A stretch of DNA of 64,000 nt from Amorphophallus konjac (GCA_022559845.1 CM040121.1:514270566-514334565), one strand, 5' to 3'. Shown: positions 34,947 through 46,977, numbered from the stretch's first letter. Notes: generated from the sequence alone by a model not told the origin. Made by a program: numbers and translations.

Positions 34947-34953
34947 TATAAAA
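34947..34953 (+). promoter_or_regulatory. LTR TATA box
   Basis: TATAAAA with GC-rich DNA upstream and cacgtg elements about 70-100 bases before. The AGA-rich segment starting about 30 bases downstream would be the transcript start region. The same site is in the 3' LTR at about 42069. Confidence 0.7.
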
Positions 34954-35787
34954 GGAAGCCTTCGTCCACATATGAAGACTGATTGAAGCAGAAGGAGAGA
35001 AGCAGAAGAGCAGAAGCAGAGAGAAAGAATAGAGAGCTGTTTGATCCAGAGAAAAGAGAAAAAGAAGAAAAGAAAGAGAGAAGAAGCAGAAGAGAAAAAG
35101 TGAGAGATAGAGAGCTCGAGCAGAGTGTGAAGAGAAGAAGAAGAGAGAGAGAGAGAAGGAGTTCGTTCCTCAGATCTTTGGTTCAAAACTAGATCTGAGG
35201 TTGCTCACTTGTTTGAGCTATATTCCCTGTAGGGATTTTCTTTATCTTTCGTTTATCTTTTGTTTTATTTTTTCAAAACTCTTGTGTTCAAGCTGTGTGG
35301 CAGCACTTACAGTGGTGGATTCCACTGGACGGCTAAGCTGTATTACCCAGCGGATTTTACAGAGGAGGATTCCTCTGGACAGCAAGCTGTGAGGCTCAGC
35401 AGGCGAGGAGGATTCCTCAGAAAGCAAGCTGTGAGGCTCAGCGGATTGTAGGCAAGCTGTGAGGCCCAGCGGTTCAAGCTGTGAGTCAGCAGTAAGCCAC
35501 ACTCGGGTTGAGTGTGGGGTGGATGCAGGTCTGGAGGACCGAACCACCTAAAAACCTTTGTCTACTGTGTGATTGTTTGGTGGTTTGACTTGCTTCTATA
35601 CTCCTATGTTCACGCTATAGATGTATGCTTAGGACGGTTCTTCATCTGTTCTGGGTGGTTTTCGCTTTGTGCCCACTATCTGTTCAGTAGAAGTTTTCAT
35701 TCCCCATTTGATTCTGCTACAGTAATTTTTATAGGGTGTTTGATCTATTCACCACCCCTCTAGATCACCCTTTAGCGTCCCAACAAT

Positions 35788-35800
35788 TGGTATCAGAGCC
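35788..35800 (+). other. Primer binding site, initiator tRNA-Met
   Basis: TGGTATCAGAGCC, complementary to the 3' end of plant initiator tRNA-Met, two bases after the 5' LTR. Confidence 0.93.
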
Positions 35801-35841
35801 TAACTCTTTGTGCAGGACTAACATCCTAAAGAGGATCGGCT

Positions 35842-36774
35842 ATGGATTCTAGAGGGCTAACAGCAGAGGGTCAGTCCACTACGAAGCCACCATTCTTCGA
35901 TGGTTCCAACTACCCATATTGGAAGAACCGGATGCAGGTCTTCCTCAGAGCCAAAGATTACGAGATATGGAAAATTGTGAGCAAAGGTCCTTATGAGCTA
36001 CATGAGAACGAGGAATTGTGGACTAGAGAAGAAGTCAGGAAGTCCACTCTGAATTGGAACGCTATCAACGCCATTCAGTGTGCAATCCATCCCACTGAAT
36101 TTGACAGAGTGTCATCCTGCAAGACAGCGAAGGAGATGTGGGATACCCTTGAAGTTATCTATGAGGGAACATCTGAAGTAAGAGAGACAAGGGCAAATAT
36201 GCTAGTGTCAAGGTATGAAGCATTTCGGATGAAGCCTGGTGAGATAGTGACCGAAATGTATGCTCGTCTGACCATCATAACAAATGGTCTAAGAAATCTG
36301 GGAAAGAGTTATACTGATCATGAAGTAGTAAGGAAGATCCTTCGATTGTTGACTCCTATATGGCATACCAAAGCAACTGTAGTTGAGGAGTCAAAAGATC
36401 TACAAAAGATGAAACCCAATGAGCTGATAGGTTCCTTGATGGCGTACGAGATGAATTTACTACAAGCTGAAGAGCTCGAAAACAGGAAGCCTATTACTCT
36501 GAAGGCCAAGCATAGCTGCTCAAAACAGTCCAGCAGCATTGGATCATCCAGTGATCGGAGTTCATCTGGATCAGATCTTGAAAATGATGAAATAGCTATG
36601 ATCACAAAAGAGTTCAGTAGATTTCTTAGAAGAGAAGGGAAGAATCTCTACAGAAAATACCATAGCAGGAAGCAAAATAGGTATAAATTTAACCCTGTTG
36701 AAAAATCTGATGTTAATGCTTGTTATCATTGCAGGAAGACAGGTCATATGAAGGCTGATTGTCCAAAGTTATAG
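35842..36774 (+). CDS. gag: Sirevirus-like Gag capsid and zinc knuckle
   Basis: A 310-residue frame starting at ATG 35842, 42 bases after the PBS. Residues about 15-230 form the copia Gag domain (FFDGSNYPYWKNRMQVFLR at 18-36, TAKEMWDTLEVIYEGTSEVR, KPNELIGSLMAYE). A serine-rich stretch follows, then a CCHC zinc knuckle, CYHCRKTGHMKADC, near the end. It would coat and package element RNA. The frame stops with TAG at 36772-36774 right after the knuckle, where the Gag tail continues in another phase (next entry), so a frameshift either broke the protein or separates two products. Confidence 0.9.
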   Translation: MDSRGLTAEGQSTTKPPFFDGSNYPYWKNRMQVFLRAKDYEIWKIVSKGPYELHENEELWTREEVRKSTLNWNAINAIQCAIHPTEFDRVSSCKTAKEMWDTLEVIYEGTSEVRETRANMLVSRYEAFRMKPGEIVTEMYARLTIITNGLRNLGKSYTDHEVVRKILRLLTPIWHTKATVVEESKDLQKMKPNELIGSLMAYEMNLLQAEELENRKPITLKAKHSCSKQSSSIGSSSDRSSSGSDLENDEIAMITKEFSRFLRREGKNLYRKYHSRKQNRYKFNPVEKSDVNACYHCRKTGHMKADCPKL

Positions 36775-38312
36775 AAATGAAAAGAAGACCATGGAAGAAA
36801 GCGCCAAAGGGAAAGGCCATGGTCAATACATGGAGTGATGAGGAAGAAGGCACGCTGAGCACTTCCTCAGATAGTGGAAAATCAGAAAAGGACATCTGCT
36901 TGATGGTCAGGAATGGAGAAGAAGAAGAAGAGTCTGATCAGGTATCATCCCTTTTCGAACATTACACTATTTCCGATTGGGCAGATGCTTATGGAGATCT
37001 GTTAGATAAAGCTAATGATATTAGGAAGGAAAATAGACTCTTGAAGAAGAAAATGAACTCTCTGGTTAATGATAAAACTCTTTCTGATAAGGTTGCATGC
37101 TTACAATCAGAGAATGACAAATTGAAAAATACATGTTCTGATTTTGATGAATTAAAGCATGTTGTGATTGATTGTAGGAAAGAAAAAGAATTGCTGAAAA
37201 ATGTTGTTGATGAATTAAAATTGAAAATTCAGAAGTCTGAAAAAGAAATAAAGATTTCAAATGAAAAATATGAAGCTGTCTTGTCAGTGAATGTTGAATT
37301 GAAGAAAACTATTGAAATTCTGGAAAATGAAAATTCTGACAAAATGAAAATCATTGAAAGCATGACCCAAGGAACAGAAAATCTAAATACCTTGCTAGGG
37401 TCAAAAGTTAATTTCAGAAAGGAGGGTCTCGGCTTTAATCCCTTAGCTAAAAAGAGCTTTGAATTGAAAACTATTTCATTTATGGGAGAAAATAATAGAG
37501 GACCACTTATAAAAATGGTCAATGAAGAATCTGCCTTCAATAATGTTAAATCAAAAGTGTCCAGTGCTAAGGACAAGGGAAAGCAGAAAGTTGTTGAGCC
37601 TAGAGCTGCATGCTCTTCACCTAAGGATAAGTCCAAGGCTAGGGGTCAGCCAGCTAGCACATCAAAACCCCAGCCCAAGGCTGCTAAGTCTCTATCACCA
37701 TCAACTGCTCAGAAAAAGACCCAATATAAGTCAGTAAAGAAACCTAGTGGGTCAAAGGTGGGAGGGAGACCTAGTGTAGCTAGGAACCAGTTTGCTCATC
37801 CCTATTTCCCTAGAGCCCAAGTCTATCATCACAATCATTCACAACCATTTCATAGGTTTGAGTGGAACCCTGCATACATGAGGTCTAGGTATCAGAATTT
37901 CCCCACTTAGTATCAGCCCTATAGACCTCAGCCAGCTTGGAGATGGGATAGTCACTTTAGGACATGGAGTTCTAGTCACCAGGGGTTCTATGGTCAGCCT
38001 AGGACCAATTTGGGACACAGCTTCCAATACATTCATTGGCCAAGGCACTGGCATAAAAACAAAAATATTTTTAATAAAATGAATGCCAGGACTACACAAC
38101 AACCATCAAAGCACCAGAAAAAGAAAACTAAACCTGTTGATGCTGAGAAAAAGAAAAATAACAAAAAGAACTCTCAAGCTGTAGAATCCACAAAACCTTC
38201 CACCTTTACACAAATGTGGATCCCTAAACAGCTGTTGTCATATTTTCACTCTCAAATGTCTGGTTCTGTCTTGGGGCCCAAAATATCTTGGGTTCCAAAA
38301 CCTGCTCCCTAA
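36759..38312 (+). pseudogene. Gag C-terminal tail with coiled coil, shifted phase and one stop
   Basis: Open from 36759 to a TAG at 37908-37910, then open in the same phase to TAA at 38310-38312. The start is not a real initiation site; the first ATG in phase is 36777-36779. An acidic N-terminal segment is followed by a long heptad-rich coiled coil (about residues 80-220: LLKKKMNSLVN, SENDKLKNTCSDFDELK, VELKKTIEILENEN), then a lysine-, serine- and proline-rich region and an aromatic segment. It ends VLGPKISWVPKP, which in complete copia elements lies just before the protease. Nothing of protease follows. Confidence 0.8.
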
Positions 38313-40309
38313 GTGTGTTTGCAGGTATGCCTGGTAGTCGGGAACAAACTGATGAAGCAGAAAAAGCTACTTCAGGCATATGACAAGAGGCAGGGCCAAA
38401 ATCCTAAGAGCTGAAAGAAATTGGAGGCCTTGTCAAAATCTGATGTAACACCAAGGGTAAAAATAAATCAGTATGGTAAAGTAGGTAAGTGATTTACCTT
38501 CAGAACTGAATTGAGAAAGTCATGTTGATTTGATTGTTTGATGTCTGATATTCTATTCTTATATAGCTGATCAGTTTGTATTCCAGACTCAGCTATTGAA
38601 TTTAATTCTACTCAAATTCAATGCTATTCTCTTACCAAGTATTGCATGTGTACATAAGATGCTAGATGCACTACACAACCATGTTCATAGTCAATGCATG
38701 TGTTTAATGTTTGTATATATCATTTGCATGACTATCATTTGCTTATTGTTGTAGTCTGCATGTTGTGTAATGCATATCATCATATGTTGAAAAATCTGAA
38801 AAGGATAAAAATGTTCATGACTTGGGTGCATAAACTTGAAATGATTGCATACTTGCTCTATGTATAATTGTTGCATAGTCTGCATGTAGAACAGTGTATT
38901 GCATAGCATATCTTTTGCATCTTGGTGTCAGGGGGAGCTGAGAATTCTGTTCAATACATTGAATCTTTTTCACTTCTCATTGTCCCCATTCAATTCTGTC
39001 ATATTCTTTGACATCAGATGCTCTTGGACCTTATTGCCTATTGCAACCACTGTTTAACAATTGCCATCTTTTCCCTAACCTTCACTGAACAACAGCATTA
39101 CTTCGGTTTATACATTGAGCTGTAGTTATTACAATTGTTCACTTATAAGAATCACACGTACAAATTAAAAGGAACTGAAGGTTTAACTTTTATAAATTGA
39201 AGAGTTTACTGTCTGCACTTTAGAAATTGAGATAAAAGAAAACTTTTATAGCTCTTAATCTTTGTCTCGTGGTTAAAACAGAATAAGTTTTTTTTAATGC
39301 CTGAAAGTGTTAGACTGGAAATGACTAGAAAAGGTAAATGAGAGTGTGTACTGATTTTTTAAACAATCACTCTAAAAGAAATAAGGGCAGCAGTAAATAA
39401 GATCATCAATGCAAAGAGCTGAACACAGTGATAAAGCAATGGCTGAATTGCACTGAGAAACTGTGACCTCCTCCAATGAAGTAGGAGAATTCATAAGTCA
39501 TGAAGTGCTTCAGATTACCTCTGTTCATAGGGTCAAATCTATAGGGAGAGTTTTCACCAAGTAACTGGGGGTACTGGCCTCTAATCAAGGTGTGCCCTTA
39601 ATGTCAAAGGTGGAAATTGTTCCTTGTAGGTCTTGATCTGAAATAGATCTAGTAGTTTATACCTAGTAACTGGGGGTACCTGCCTCTGATCAAGGTGTAC
39701 ACCTAATGTCAAAAGCATAAATGCCACTGGTCTATTCACTTAGCTCAGTTTCTGAAAATTAAAAAGTGAAAAACAAACTGCTGTAACCCTTTGAAATCAA
39801 AAGTCATTGAGTGAAAATTATTCTTCTCAATACATATTAAAGTTGCCTTTCTTGAACTTCCATGTTTAATCACAAAGGATATTATTTCTGACTTCTCTAT
39901 TAAAAACATGTGCCTTAAATTCATTGCTATAAATGGAGTCTAAAACTCTTTTTCAGTGGTTAGCGGCTTTACTCTATTTTTATCACTGTTAAACCTGAAT
40001 TCTTTCAAGATAGTATATTGCTGAATCTTATACTTTAACAGTCGTTTATAATCATACTCATTTTTCTGAACCACTACTTCAGCTGTTGTGTAATGACCCC
40101 TTATTCTCTTCATGTTCCTTCCCTACCTTTGATCATTTGTTTCATCGGTCCATATTCCTTCTCAAAGGGGGAGCCATAATTCAGGGGGAGTCAGTACTTC
40201 AGGGGGAGTTTGAGAATGTATTCTGCATGTTGCACTCATGTGTTTCTTTCTTTTTGATCATGTCAAAGGGGGAGAATATTTGACTCATTGTCACTTTGTT
40301 GCCATCATC
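38313..40309 (+). other. Noncoding region replacing pol in the Sirevirus-like element
   Basis: About 2 kb between the Gag tail and the 3' polypurine tract. I saw no copia protease (DSGCS-like), integrase, RT (YVDD-like) or RNase H motif in any phase. GGGGGAG purine tracts occur near 38932, 40167, 40184, 40202 and 40268. A repeated aactgggggtac... segment occurs near 39562 and 39668. Confidence 0.7.
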
Positions 40310-40323
40310 AAAAAGGGGGAGAA
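40310..40323 (+). other. 3' polypurine tract
   Basis: aaaagggggagaa directly before the 3' LTR start at 40324; primes plus-strand DNA. It resembles the GGGGGAG tracts further upstream. Confidence 0.85.
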
Positions 40324-42892
40324 TGTTGTGCCTTTTAGGCACAAGCATATGCTATGTTATTTTGATGATAGGAACACAGTGAGAGTATCACATGTGCATT
40401 CATAACAGTGAGTCAGTATAGATGCATTGCATTCTGTCAGTTAGCTTCAGTTCAATATCTGCTTTGTGCATACATTGCATCAGTGCACTTAGATGGGTCG
40501 ACCCCCCAGATTCGCATGTCTATACATCGCGCTTTCTGAACTGTGTACAGTCAGTGCATCAAGTCTACACAATGCACACACACACAAGTCTACACACTCA
40601 CTGTCTATACATTATCTTGTGTTGTGTTTGTGCATCGTTTAGAACAAAGTCTATACATTCATGCACTGTTCATAAAGTCTGTACATCGGACTGTTCATGC
40701 ACTTAGCCCAAGTCTATACATCGTTCGTCTCATGCATTGTCTTAGGCTAAACTCTATACAGACTTCAGCGTCTCATTTAGCGTCTAAGGCAATGTCTATG
40801 CACTGGACTTAAAGTCTACACATTGTTCTCCGTCTTACTTTGCGTCTATGGCATAGTCTATATAGTGCAGGTCACATAACTAGCAAGTCCATACATTGCA
40901 TTGCATTGGCTAAGTGTGTACATCGTCCGTCTCATTGGAAGTCTATACATTGGAAGTATGTACATCGGACTGTTCATGCATTAACATTCAAAGTCCATAC
41001 ATTGGACTGTAGCATGCACGAAGTTAAGTCCATCCATTGGATCTGCATCAGTGAAGTCTGTACAGCGTCATGCATTGTTCTTCAAGTCCATACACTGCAC
41101 TGTTGCTTGCTCGAGGTGAAGTCTGTACATCCGTCAGTGAACTTTGAAGTCTATACACTGGGATCTTTACCTACGCTCAGATCCACCAAGTCTGTACATT
41201 GGGCTCTCACTCAAAGTCTGTACAGCGCCATGTTCATATGATTTGGCCAAGTCTATACATCGCCACTGTAGCATGCATTTCTTCAAGTCTGTACAACGCC
41301 ATGTTCACTTGCTTTAAAGTCTATACATCCTTTTACTGTGCAAGTCTATACATCGCTCCATTGGGTTGAAGTCTATACATTGGCTGTTCTTGCACGAGCT
41401 CAAGTCAATACATCTTGAAATCTATACATTCGTTGCCTTGCATTGCATCAAGTTTGTACAGCCCTTTAATTGGCAAGTCCACACATTGCTCAGTTGTTCA
41501 TCAAGTCTATATAGCCTGTGTGCTTCTTTCACAAAGTCTAGACATTGGTTCATGCATTGCATACAAAGTATGTACAACGTCCACATAGTTTGCATTTACG
41601 AAGTCTGCACATGCATCTCTTCTTTACTAAGTCTATAAAGTATGTGTGCTTCATGCATTTGTGCATCGTTCACTCTAAGTATACACATTGGTCCATACAT
41701 TACAAAGTCTGCATAGTGAAAATGAAGTCTGTACACGCTTCAAGTGACAAGTATGCACATTGTTCAGAACGCCAAGTCCATACAGTCATTGTGCATACTT
41801 CATCTTGTGCATCACTGCACACACTGCAAAGTCTATACATTGTCTTCGCATTATCAAGTCTATACATTGCTTGATGCATCGAACGAAGTCTATACAATGT
41901 GTCGACATTAAACTGATAATTCTCTGTCTGACAGGCTCTGTTCGTGAAGCTTAATGAAGGGGCACGTGATCCGAGGCTGGAAGGGCTGACAGGATGACAC
42001 GTGGCCAAAACACTTGGGCGGAAAATGTGGAAGACACGCGCCCAGTGCTGCTCCGGCTGTGACTGCTTATAAAAGGAAGCCTTCGTCCACATATGAAGAC
42101 TGATCGAAGCAGAAGAGCAGAAGCAGAGAGAAAGAATAGAGAGCTGTTCGATCCAGAGAAAAGAGAAAAAGAAGAAAAGAAAGAGAGAAGAAGCAGAAGA
42201 GAAAAAGTGAGAGATAGAGAGCTCGAGCAGAGTGTGAAGAGAAGAAGAAGAGAGAGAGAGAGAAGGAGTTCGTTCCTCAGATCTTTGGTTCAAAACCAGA
42301 TCTGAGGTTGCTCACTTGTTTGAGCTATATTCCCTGCAGGGATTTTCTTTATCTTTCGTTTGTCTTTTGTTTTGTTTTTTCGAAACTCTTGTGTTCAAGC
42401 TGTGTGGCAGCACTTGCAGTGGTGGATTCCACTGGACGGCTAAGTTGTATTGCCCAGCGGGTTTTGCAGAGGAGGATTCCTCTAGACAGCAAGCTGTGAG
42501 GCTCAGTAGGCGAGGAGGATTCCTCGGACAGCAAGCTGTGAGGCTCAACAGATTGTAGGCAAGCTGTGAGGCCCAGCGGTTCAAGCTGTGAGTCAGCAGT
42601 AAGTCACACTCGGGTTAAGTGTGGGGTGGATGTAGGTCTGGAGGACCGAACCACCTAAAAACTTTTGTCTACTGTGTGATTGTTTGGTGGTTTGACTTGC
42701 TTCTATATTCCTATCTTCACGCTGTAGATGTATGCTTAGGACGGTTCTTCATCTGTTCTGGGTGATTTTCGCTTTGTGCCCACTATCTGTTCAGTAGAAG
42801 TTTTCATTCCCCATTTGATTCTGCTGTAGTAATTTTTATAGGGTGTTTGATCTATTCACCCCCCCTCTAGATCACCCTTTAGCGTCCCAACA
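40324..42892 (+). repeat. 3' LTR of the Sirevirus-like element
   Basis: About 2.57 kb, TGTTGTGCC... to ...CCCAACA, highly similar to the 5' LTR over its full length, with the short-motif array at 40516-41898, TATA box and AGA-rich leader. It is followed by the attgt target duplication at 42893-42897. Confidence 0.93.
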
Positions 42893-43345
42893 ATTGTGTT
42901 ACCGTGACTGAAGAATCTCTTAATTTGTTGACAGTTAGATATAATCACCATCCAGAGATTCAAGCAAATCAGTTCATTCTTGTAACGAGCTCCTGCACAT
43001 ATATCTTAATGTCTCCACATAAATGACTATGAGACTAGCCATCCTTAGCATATGAGAGGATATCATGTGCACTAGTCTATCCGGATTCTTTGATGTCACA
43101 TCTCAAAGATCCTATGACTAAGAATATTTAGAACATATGCATTTGGAAGGTTGCTCTCATTATTATAATCTCATTATGATCCAACATTCATCGCATCTAT
43201 TCAAGTACTTCATCAGGTCAATCGGTAATATGCATAAGTAACTAAGACATAATGTAGAAAATACCATAAATAATATTAATATGAATGAGAATGTACAAGA
43301 AATGACACTATCACTTCATAAGTGATTGGCTTATAGTGCATACAC
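42893..43345 (-). repeat. Right part of the copia element 4 3' LTR
   Basis: Begins on the minus strand at about 43345 with TGTATGCACTATAAGCC, after a purine-rich stretch (agtgagagaatgaaagaag) that could be the polypurine tract. It is interrupted at 42893 by the Sirevirus-like element. The exact start is uncertain by about 15 bases. Confidence 0.6.
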
Positions 43346-43379
43346 TTCTTTCATTCTCTCACTTGTACTAAAGTCAATC

Positions 43380-43610
43380 ACCTCTTGCTTGATCCTCATT
43401 AGCGTTAGGTGATACTCAAACACACTTTGGGTCAACAACTTAGCTACTGAATCTATAATGTTATCAGTGGAAGATTTTTTTTGTGTGGTGACATCTCCTT
43501 TTCAATGATATTTTTGATCAGGTGGAACCACCGCAGAAAGTGTTTCGACTTCTAATAAGACATTAGTTCCTTAGCTATCGCAATAGTCCCATTGTTATCA
43601 CATAATAAGG
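43380..43610 (-). pseudogene. Copia RNase H C-terminal fragment (element 4)
   Basis: Minus-strand pieces read LLCDNNGTIAIAKE, KSKHFLRWFHLIKNII and, in another phase, DNIVDSVAKLLTQSVFEYH. These match the end of copia RNase H (CDN..A..., H-x-R-x-H...R, DNxADxxTK). An in-frame stop and a phase change show decay. The domain continues at 54578 on the other side of the Tekay-type insertion, the gtatc duplication being shared. Confidence 0.8.
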
Positions 43611-43615
43611 GTATC

Positions 43616-46600
43616 TGTAGCGCCCCAGAATTTATATAAATAATTTGTTAGAATCTATAAAGGTCTAAATATATTAATAAATGGATTCTGAGACTAATAA
43701 GTCATTATAAGGCCCAATTAGGTTAAACAATTAACCAAGCCTATTTACACATCATCTAAAAAGCTTAAGGCCCAAAACCATTAAGTTTGGCCCATGTTCT
43801 AGAAGGTTATTAAGCCTATTCTCGGATTTTTAAGGATAAACACCACTTAACAAGATAATTTAGTGGATAATGGATAAAAGAGTTTTACTTAATTAAAACT
43901 CTAGATACGATGACTGAACGGTCTATCGTAAGACCGCCACACCTTTGTAACGCGGCAAGGCTCGACCGTCACAGCCTACAAATTCCGTAAGTGTAAGAAC
44001 TTGCAAAAAGATTAGAACTTGATATTCCTATCCACACGAGACCTAATTGGAACAATGTATAAAGACCCTAAAGACTCTTAGAAACTAGGTTTTGATAGAT
44101 TAAGGACTCTAAACTCGATCTAATCTTCAAACCTTAGCTAGAACCCTATAAATAGGAACTAGTTCGGAACTGCGCGACCCCTACTTTTGCTCGCGTGAAA
44201 TCAAGGTAAGGAGTCATAATCTCGGGTAAGTTCTTTAGAATAATTTGTTCACAATACTATAGACTAACTCCTCTCAAAATTTCACATCTTTAGGTCAAGA
44301 GGTCGTGGAGTTAGAGCACAAAGAAGTTGCTGGAAAGTCACAGGAGGAAGGGAACTAGGGTTCGGTGTTTAGACCATCAATGGAAGTTTAAAGCCTAAGT
44401 AAAGAGATTGGTTATCTCATGAACGGCAAAAATAACCTGATAGGACTATAAGCCCTCTGGTTTGATTGAATTTCATGCATAGTAGAGCATCAATTTCATG
44501 TTTTACTCGTTCTATGCATCACATGTGTCCCTTAGCCCTAATTGAAAAATTAAAACTTGTTATTCATTTATTCAATGATACCTATGCATGTAGTTGGCTT
44601 ATACTTCATTATCACATCTAGAAACTCATGGTGTCTGGATTATAGACATGATGTGAGTTAATCTCTTGTGTTTCGCATTACTTTCTGTAGCAGACACTCT
44701 GACGCATTACAGTAGGACCGTCACATTCATGTAACGGCCTTACTATGAGCCGTCACTGTCTCTGTGGTATATGAGTTACTCTGTTAACTCTGACGCACCA
44801 ATACAGACACGTTACATAAGTGTAACGCTTGTTCTCTGACCGTCACAATCACTATGACGCCCCACTTCTAGACCGTCAGAGGTGATGTTCTGTCAACCCT
44901 AGACAGAATATGATTTGTCAATATTACTTATTATTAAGCCTAGTTACCTAAGTTTTAAACCTAATTACGTGACTTCGAGATTATTTAAGCGTTCATGATA
45001 GGAAATGCATGTTTTGATATCTCACTATTACTTTGAGTTATATTAATTTCATGAACCCAAAACTCTATAGTTTTGTAATTAGAAACATGATTTTGAATGA
45101 TGTATTGATAGAGTTTTTATCATGGTTTCACATCAATATATGTCTATATGTATTCTTTCTCTATCAATAGAGTCGTTTCTATAAGTACTTGGCACATACT
45201 CCGGTGTGTTGACCATTAGTTCACTTTTACACTATAGGAACACAATCTTGGACATGAGGACCTCTCTATTGGATATTCCTTCCAATGGACTAGGAAATCT
45301 TGTTTCAAGGCCTCCGTAATTCTCTGCCAGCCTGGGATTCCCACTAGGACGCCGAGTTGGTTGTACCATTAAAACCCATTAACTAGAATACACTATCGTT
45401 GTTTTCTGATTCTAGTAATGTAACGGCCTTGTATTGGACCGTCAGGCTCATGTAACGGCCCAATATACGACCGTCACATTCATCTGAGGTTGAATTCTTG
45501 ATTCTGGATTCAGACAAATGTAACGGTCCTATACTAGACCGTCACACAATGTAACTGCCCATTGAATGACCGTCACATGACTTGAATATCTCAACCCAAG
45601 GTTTGACCAAGGGTTGACATTTCAATGTTTCTAGATAACCCTTGATGATCTAGAACCTATCATATTGTTTAAAAGACTTAATATAATGAATGAAAGTTAA
45701 GAGAATATACTGTTATGCTGCCGATTTATTTCCATAAGCATAGCATAGTCTAAGTCATTCTTGATCTCATATATTCAAATTGAAGCGTTCATTCATTGAT
45801 TTTCAGTATTTGGAATTGTTATATTCTTGGCCATATATTACTGTTACATGCGTGGAAGTAGCTTAATTTATACCTGAAGATGCGATCGAGCACTGATTGT
45901 GTTCAAGGGCTCTATGCTAGTCTCCTCGGCTGATTGCCGGAAACATACTATTTTATAAACCATGGGGTATGATGCTATTGGCGTCGCATTGCGCTGGGAG
46001 TACTATTTCTATAAATAAGTGAAGATCCACGACGCGACATGACATTCTTGTACATGACATTCTTGCTTGATATTCCATAGAAATTCACGAAATACTTGCC
46101 AAAAAGGGGTATTGGAGTGATGAATATGTGGCTTGCTAGTACATTCTCGATATATTCTTGTTCATGAAAGGCCAATATCATGTTCTTGTTATATTCTTGC
46201 TAGTTCGTACTTGTTCTCATTCCATCTTATATGATTTTCCTGTTACTTTGGTTTAATCGCGTGATCGTCGCATTGCATGATTTTGCCTTATTTCTCTAGA
46301 GCTAAAATGTTAATTACTTTAATAAGTGCCTTCATGTTGATGCGAAGATACCTACTGGGTAAGTGTGCTCATTACCTATTTTTTAATGTTTTCAGGAGAT
46401 GGAAGTGGTTCAGGTTCGGATTCGGGCTATACTAGTAGCGGGTCCGGAAGTGAATAAGAATATTGTCAAGCTAAGAGTGAAGACTTAGGAAGTCTATAAT
46501 ATCTAGATTGAGTCAATGTAATTTTCCTATTTTTTGAGTCTAGTAGAATAAAAGATGATAGAAAGTGGTTGTATTTTGAATATTGATCATTTATGAAGTA

Positions 46601-46749
46601 AAGTTGAAATTGATTAACTTTGTGCAGTTGCATTCATTCGTGTGATTGTCTCGCGCTCTGATCGTTCTTGCTTGCAAGAGGCTTACCATGCCGGCTGTTC
46701 GCACTCCCCGAGCGAGTCTTCCGTTGTAATAAAGGCTCGGGGCATGACA
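43616..46749 (+). repeat. 5' LTR of the Tekay-type element
   Basis: TGTAGCGCCCC... to ...GGGGCATGACA. It holds about nine boxes of the form GTAACGG...GACCGTCAC in three clusters (43910-43980, 44690-44880, 45415-45580). A possible TATA box (ctataaatag) lies near 44148. Confidence 0.93.
43910..45580. repeat. Imperfect palindromic boxes GTAACGG-N-GACCGTCAC (5' LTR)
   Basis: Each box is a seven-base arm GTAACGG, about 8-10 variable bases, then (G)ACCGTCAC, pairing at six of seven positions. Clear examples begin near 44736, 45420, 45453, 45521 and 45551; weaker or half boxes lie near 43916, 43947, 44702, 44821 and 44852. The 3' LTR carries the same set (about 51730-53400), some with better-preserved arms. 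Confidence 0.85.
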
Positions 46750-46756
46750 GTTAAGT

Positions 46757-46769
46757 TGGTATCAGAGCC
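46757..46769 (+). other. Primer binding site, initiator tRNA-Met
   Basis: TGGTATCAGAGCC, seven bases after the 5' LTR end. Confidence 0.93.
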
Positions 46770-46977
46770 TAAGTCTCAGGACTTAGGAAAAAGAGTTATG
46801 TCATAGGATAAGTCCAAGGTTTAAGGACCCCTACCTATGAAAGGAATTTCCATACCCATGTGAGAATTGGGTAGAGCCCGGGACGAGATAGTTAATTAGA
46901 CCTTAAGATTGATTATTCTTTCAGTCTCAGGAGAAATAACAAGTTGTTATATTTCTCTCAGGTACCTTATTGCTATC

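Larger units (their letters stand above)
33197..35785 (+). repeat. 5' LTR of the Sirevirus-like element
   Basis: About 2.59 kb, matching 40324-42892. Order: terminal GTTGTGCC segment, a 1.4 kb array of a short motif (33389-34778), G-box-like cacgtg sites (about 34843 and 34878), a TATA box (34947-34953), an AGA-rich transcribed leader (34980-35165), repeated caagctgtgaggctcagc-type units (35375-35480) and the end CCCAACA. Confidence 0.93.
33197..42892 (+). mobile_element. Non-autonomous Sirevirus-like Ty1/copia element (gag only)
   Basis: A 9.7 kb element with 2.6 kb LTRs that share the TGTTG...CAACA inverted ends (first base C in the 5' copy), PBS for initiator tRNA-Met, gag, a gag tail with coiled coil, about 2 kb of noncoding DNA, several GGGGGAG purine tracts and a 5-bp target duplication. 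The long Gag with a coiled coil after the zinc knuckle and the multiple purine tracts are Sirevirus (SIRE/Maximus-type) traits. No protease, integrase, RT or RNase H can be seen, so mobilisation would need enzymes in trans. It sits inside the 3' LTR of copia element 4. Confidence 0.88.

Noticed and set aside
34979..35190. Arginine/glutamate-rich ORFs in the AGA-rich LTR leader (also 42093-42305)
   Set aside because: Simple purine repeat translation; part of the LTR transcribed leader.
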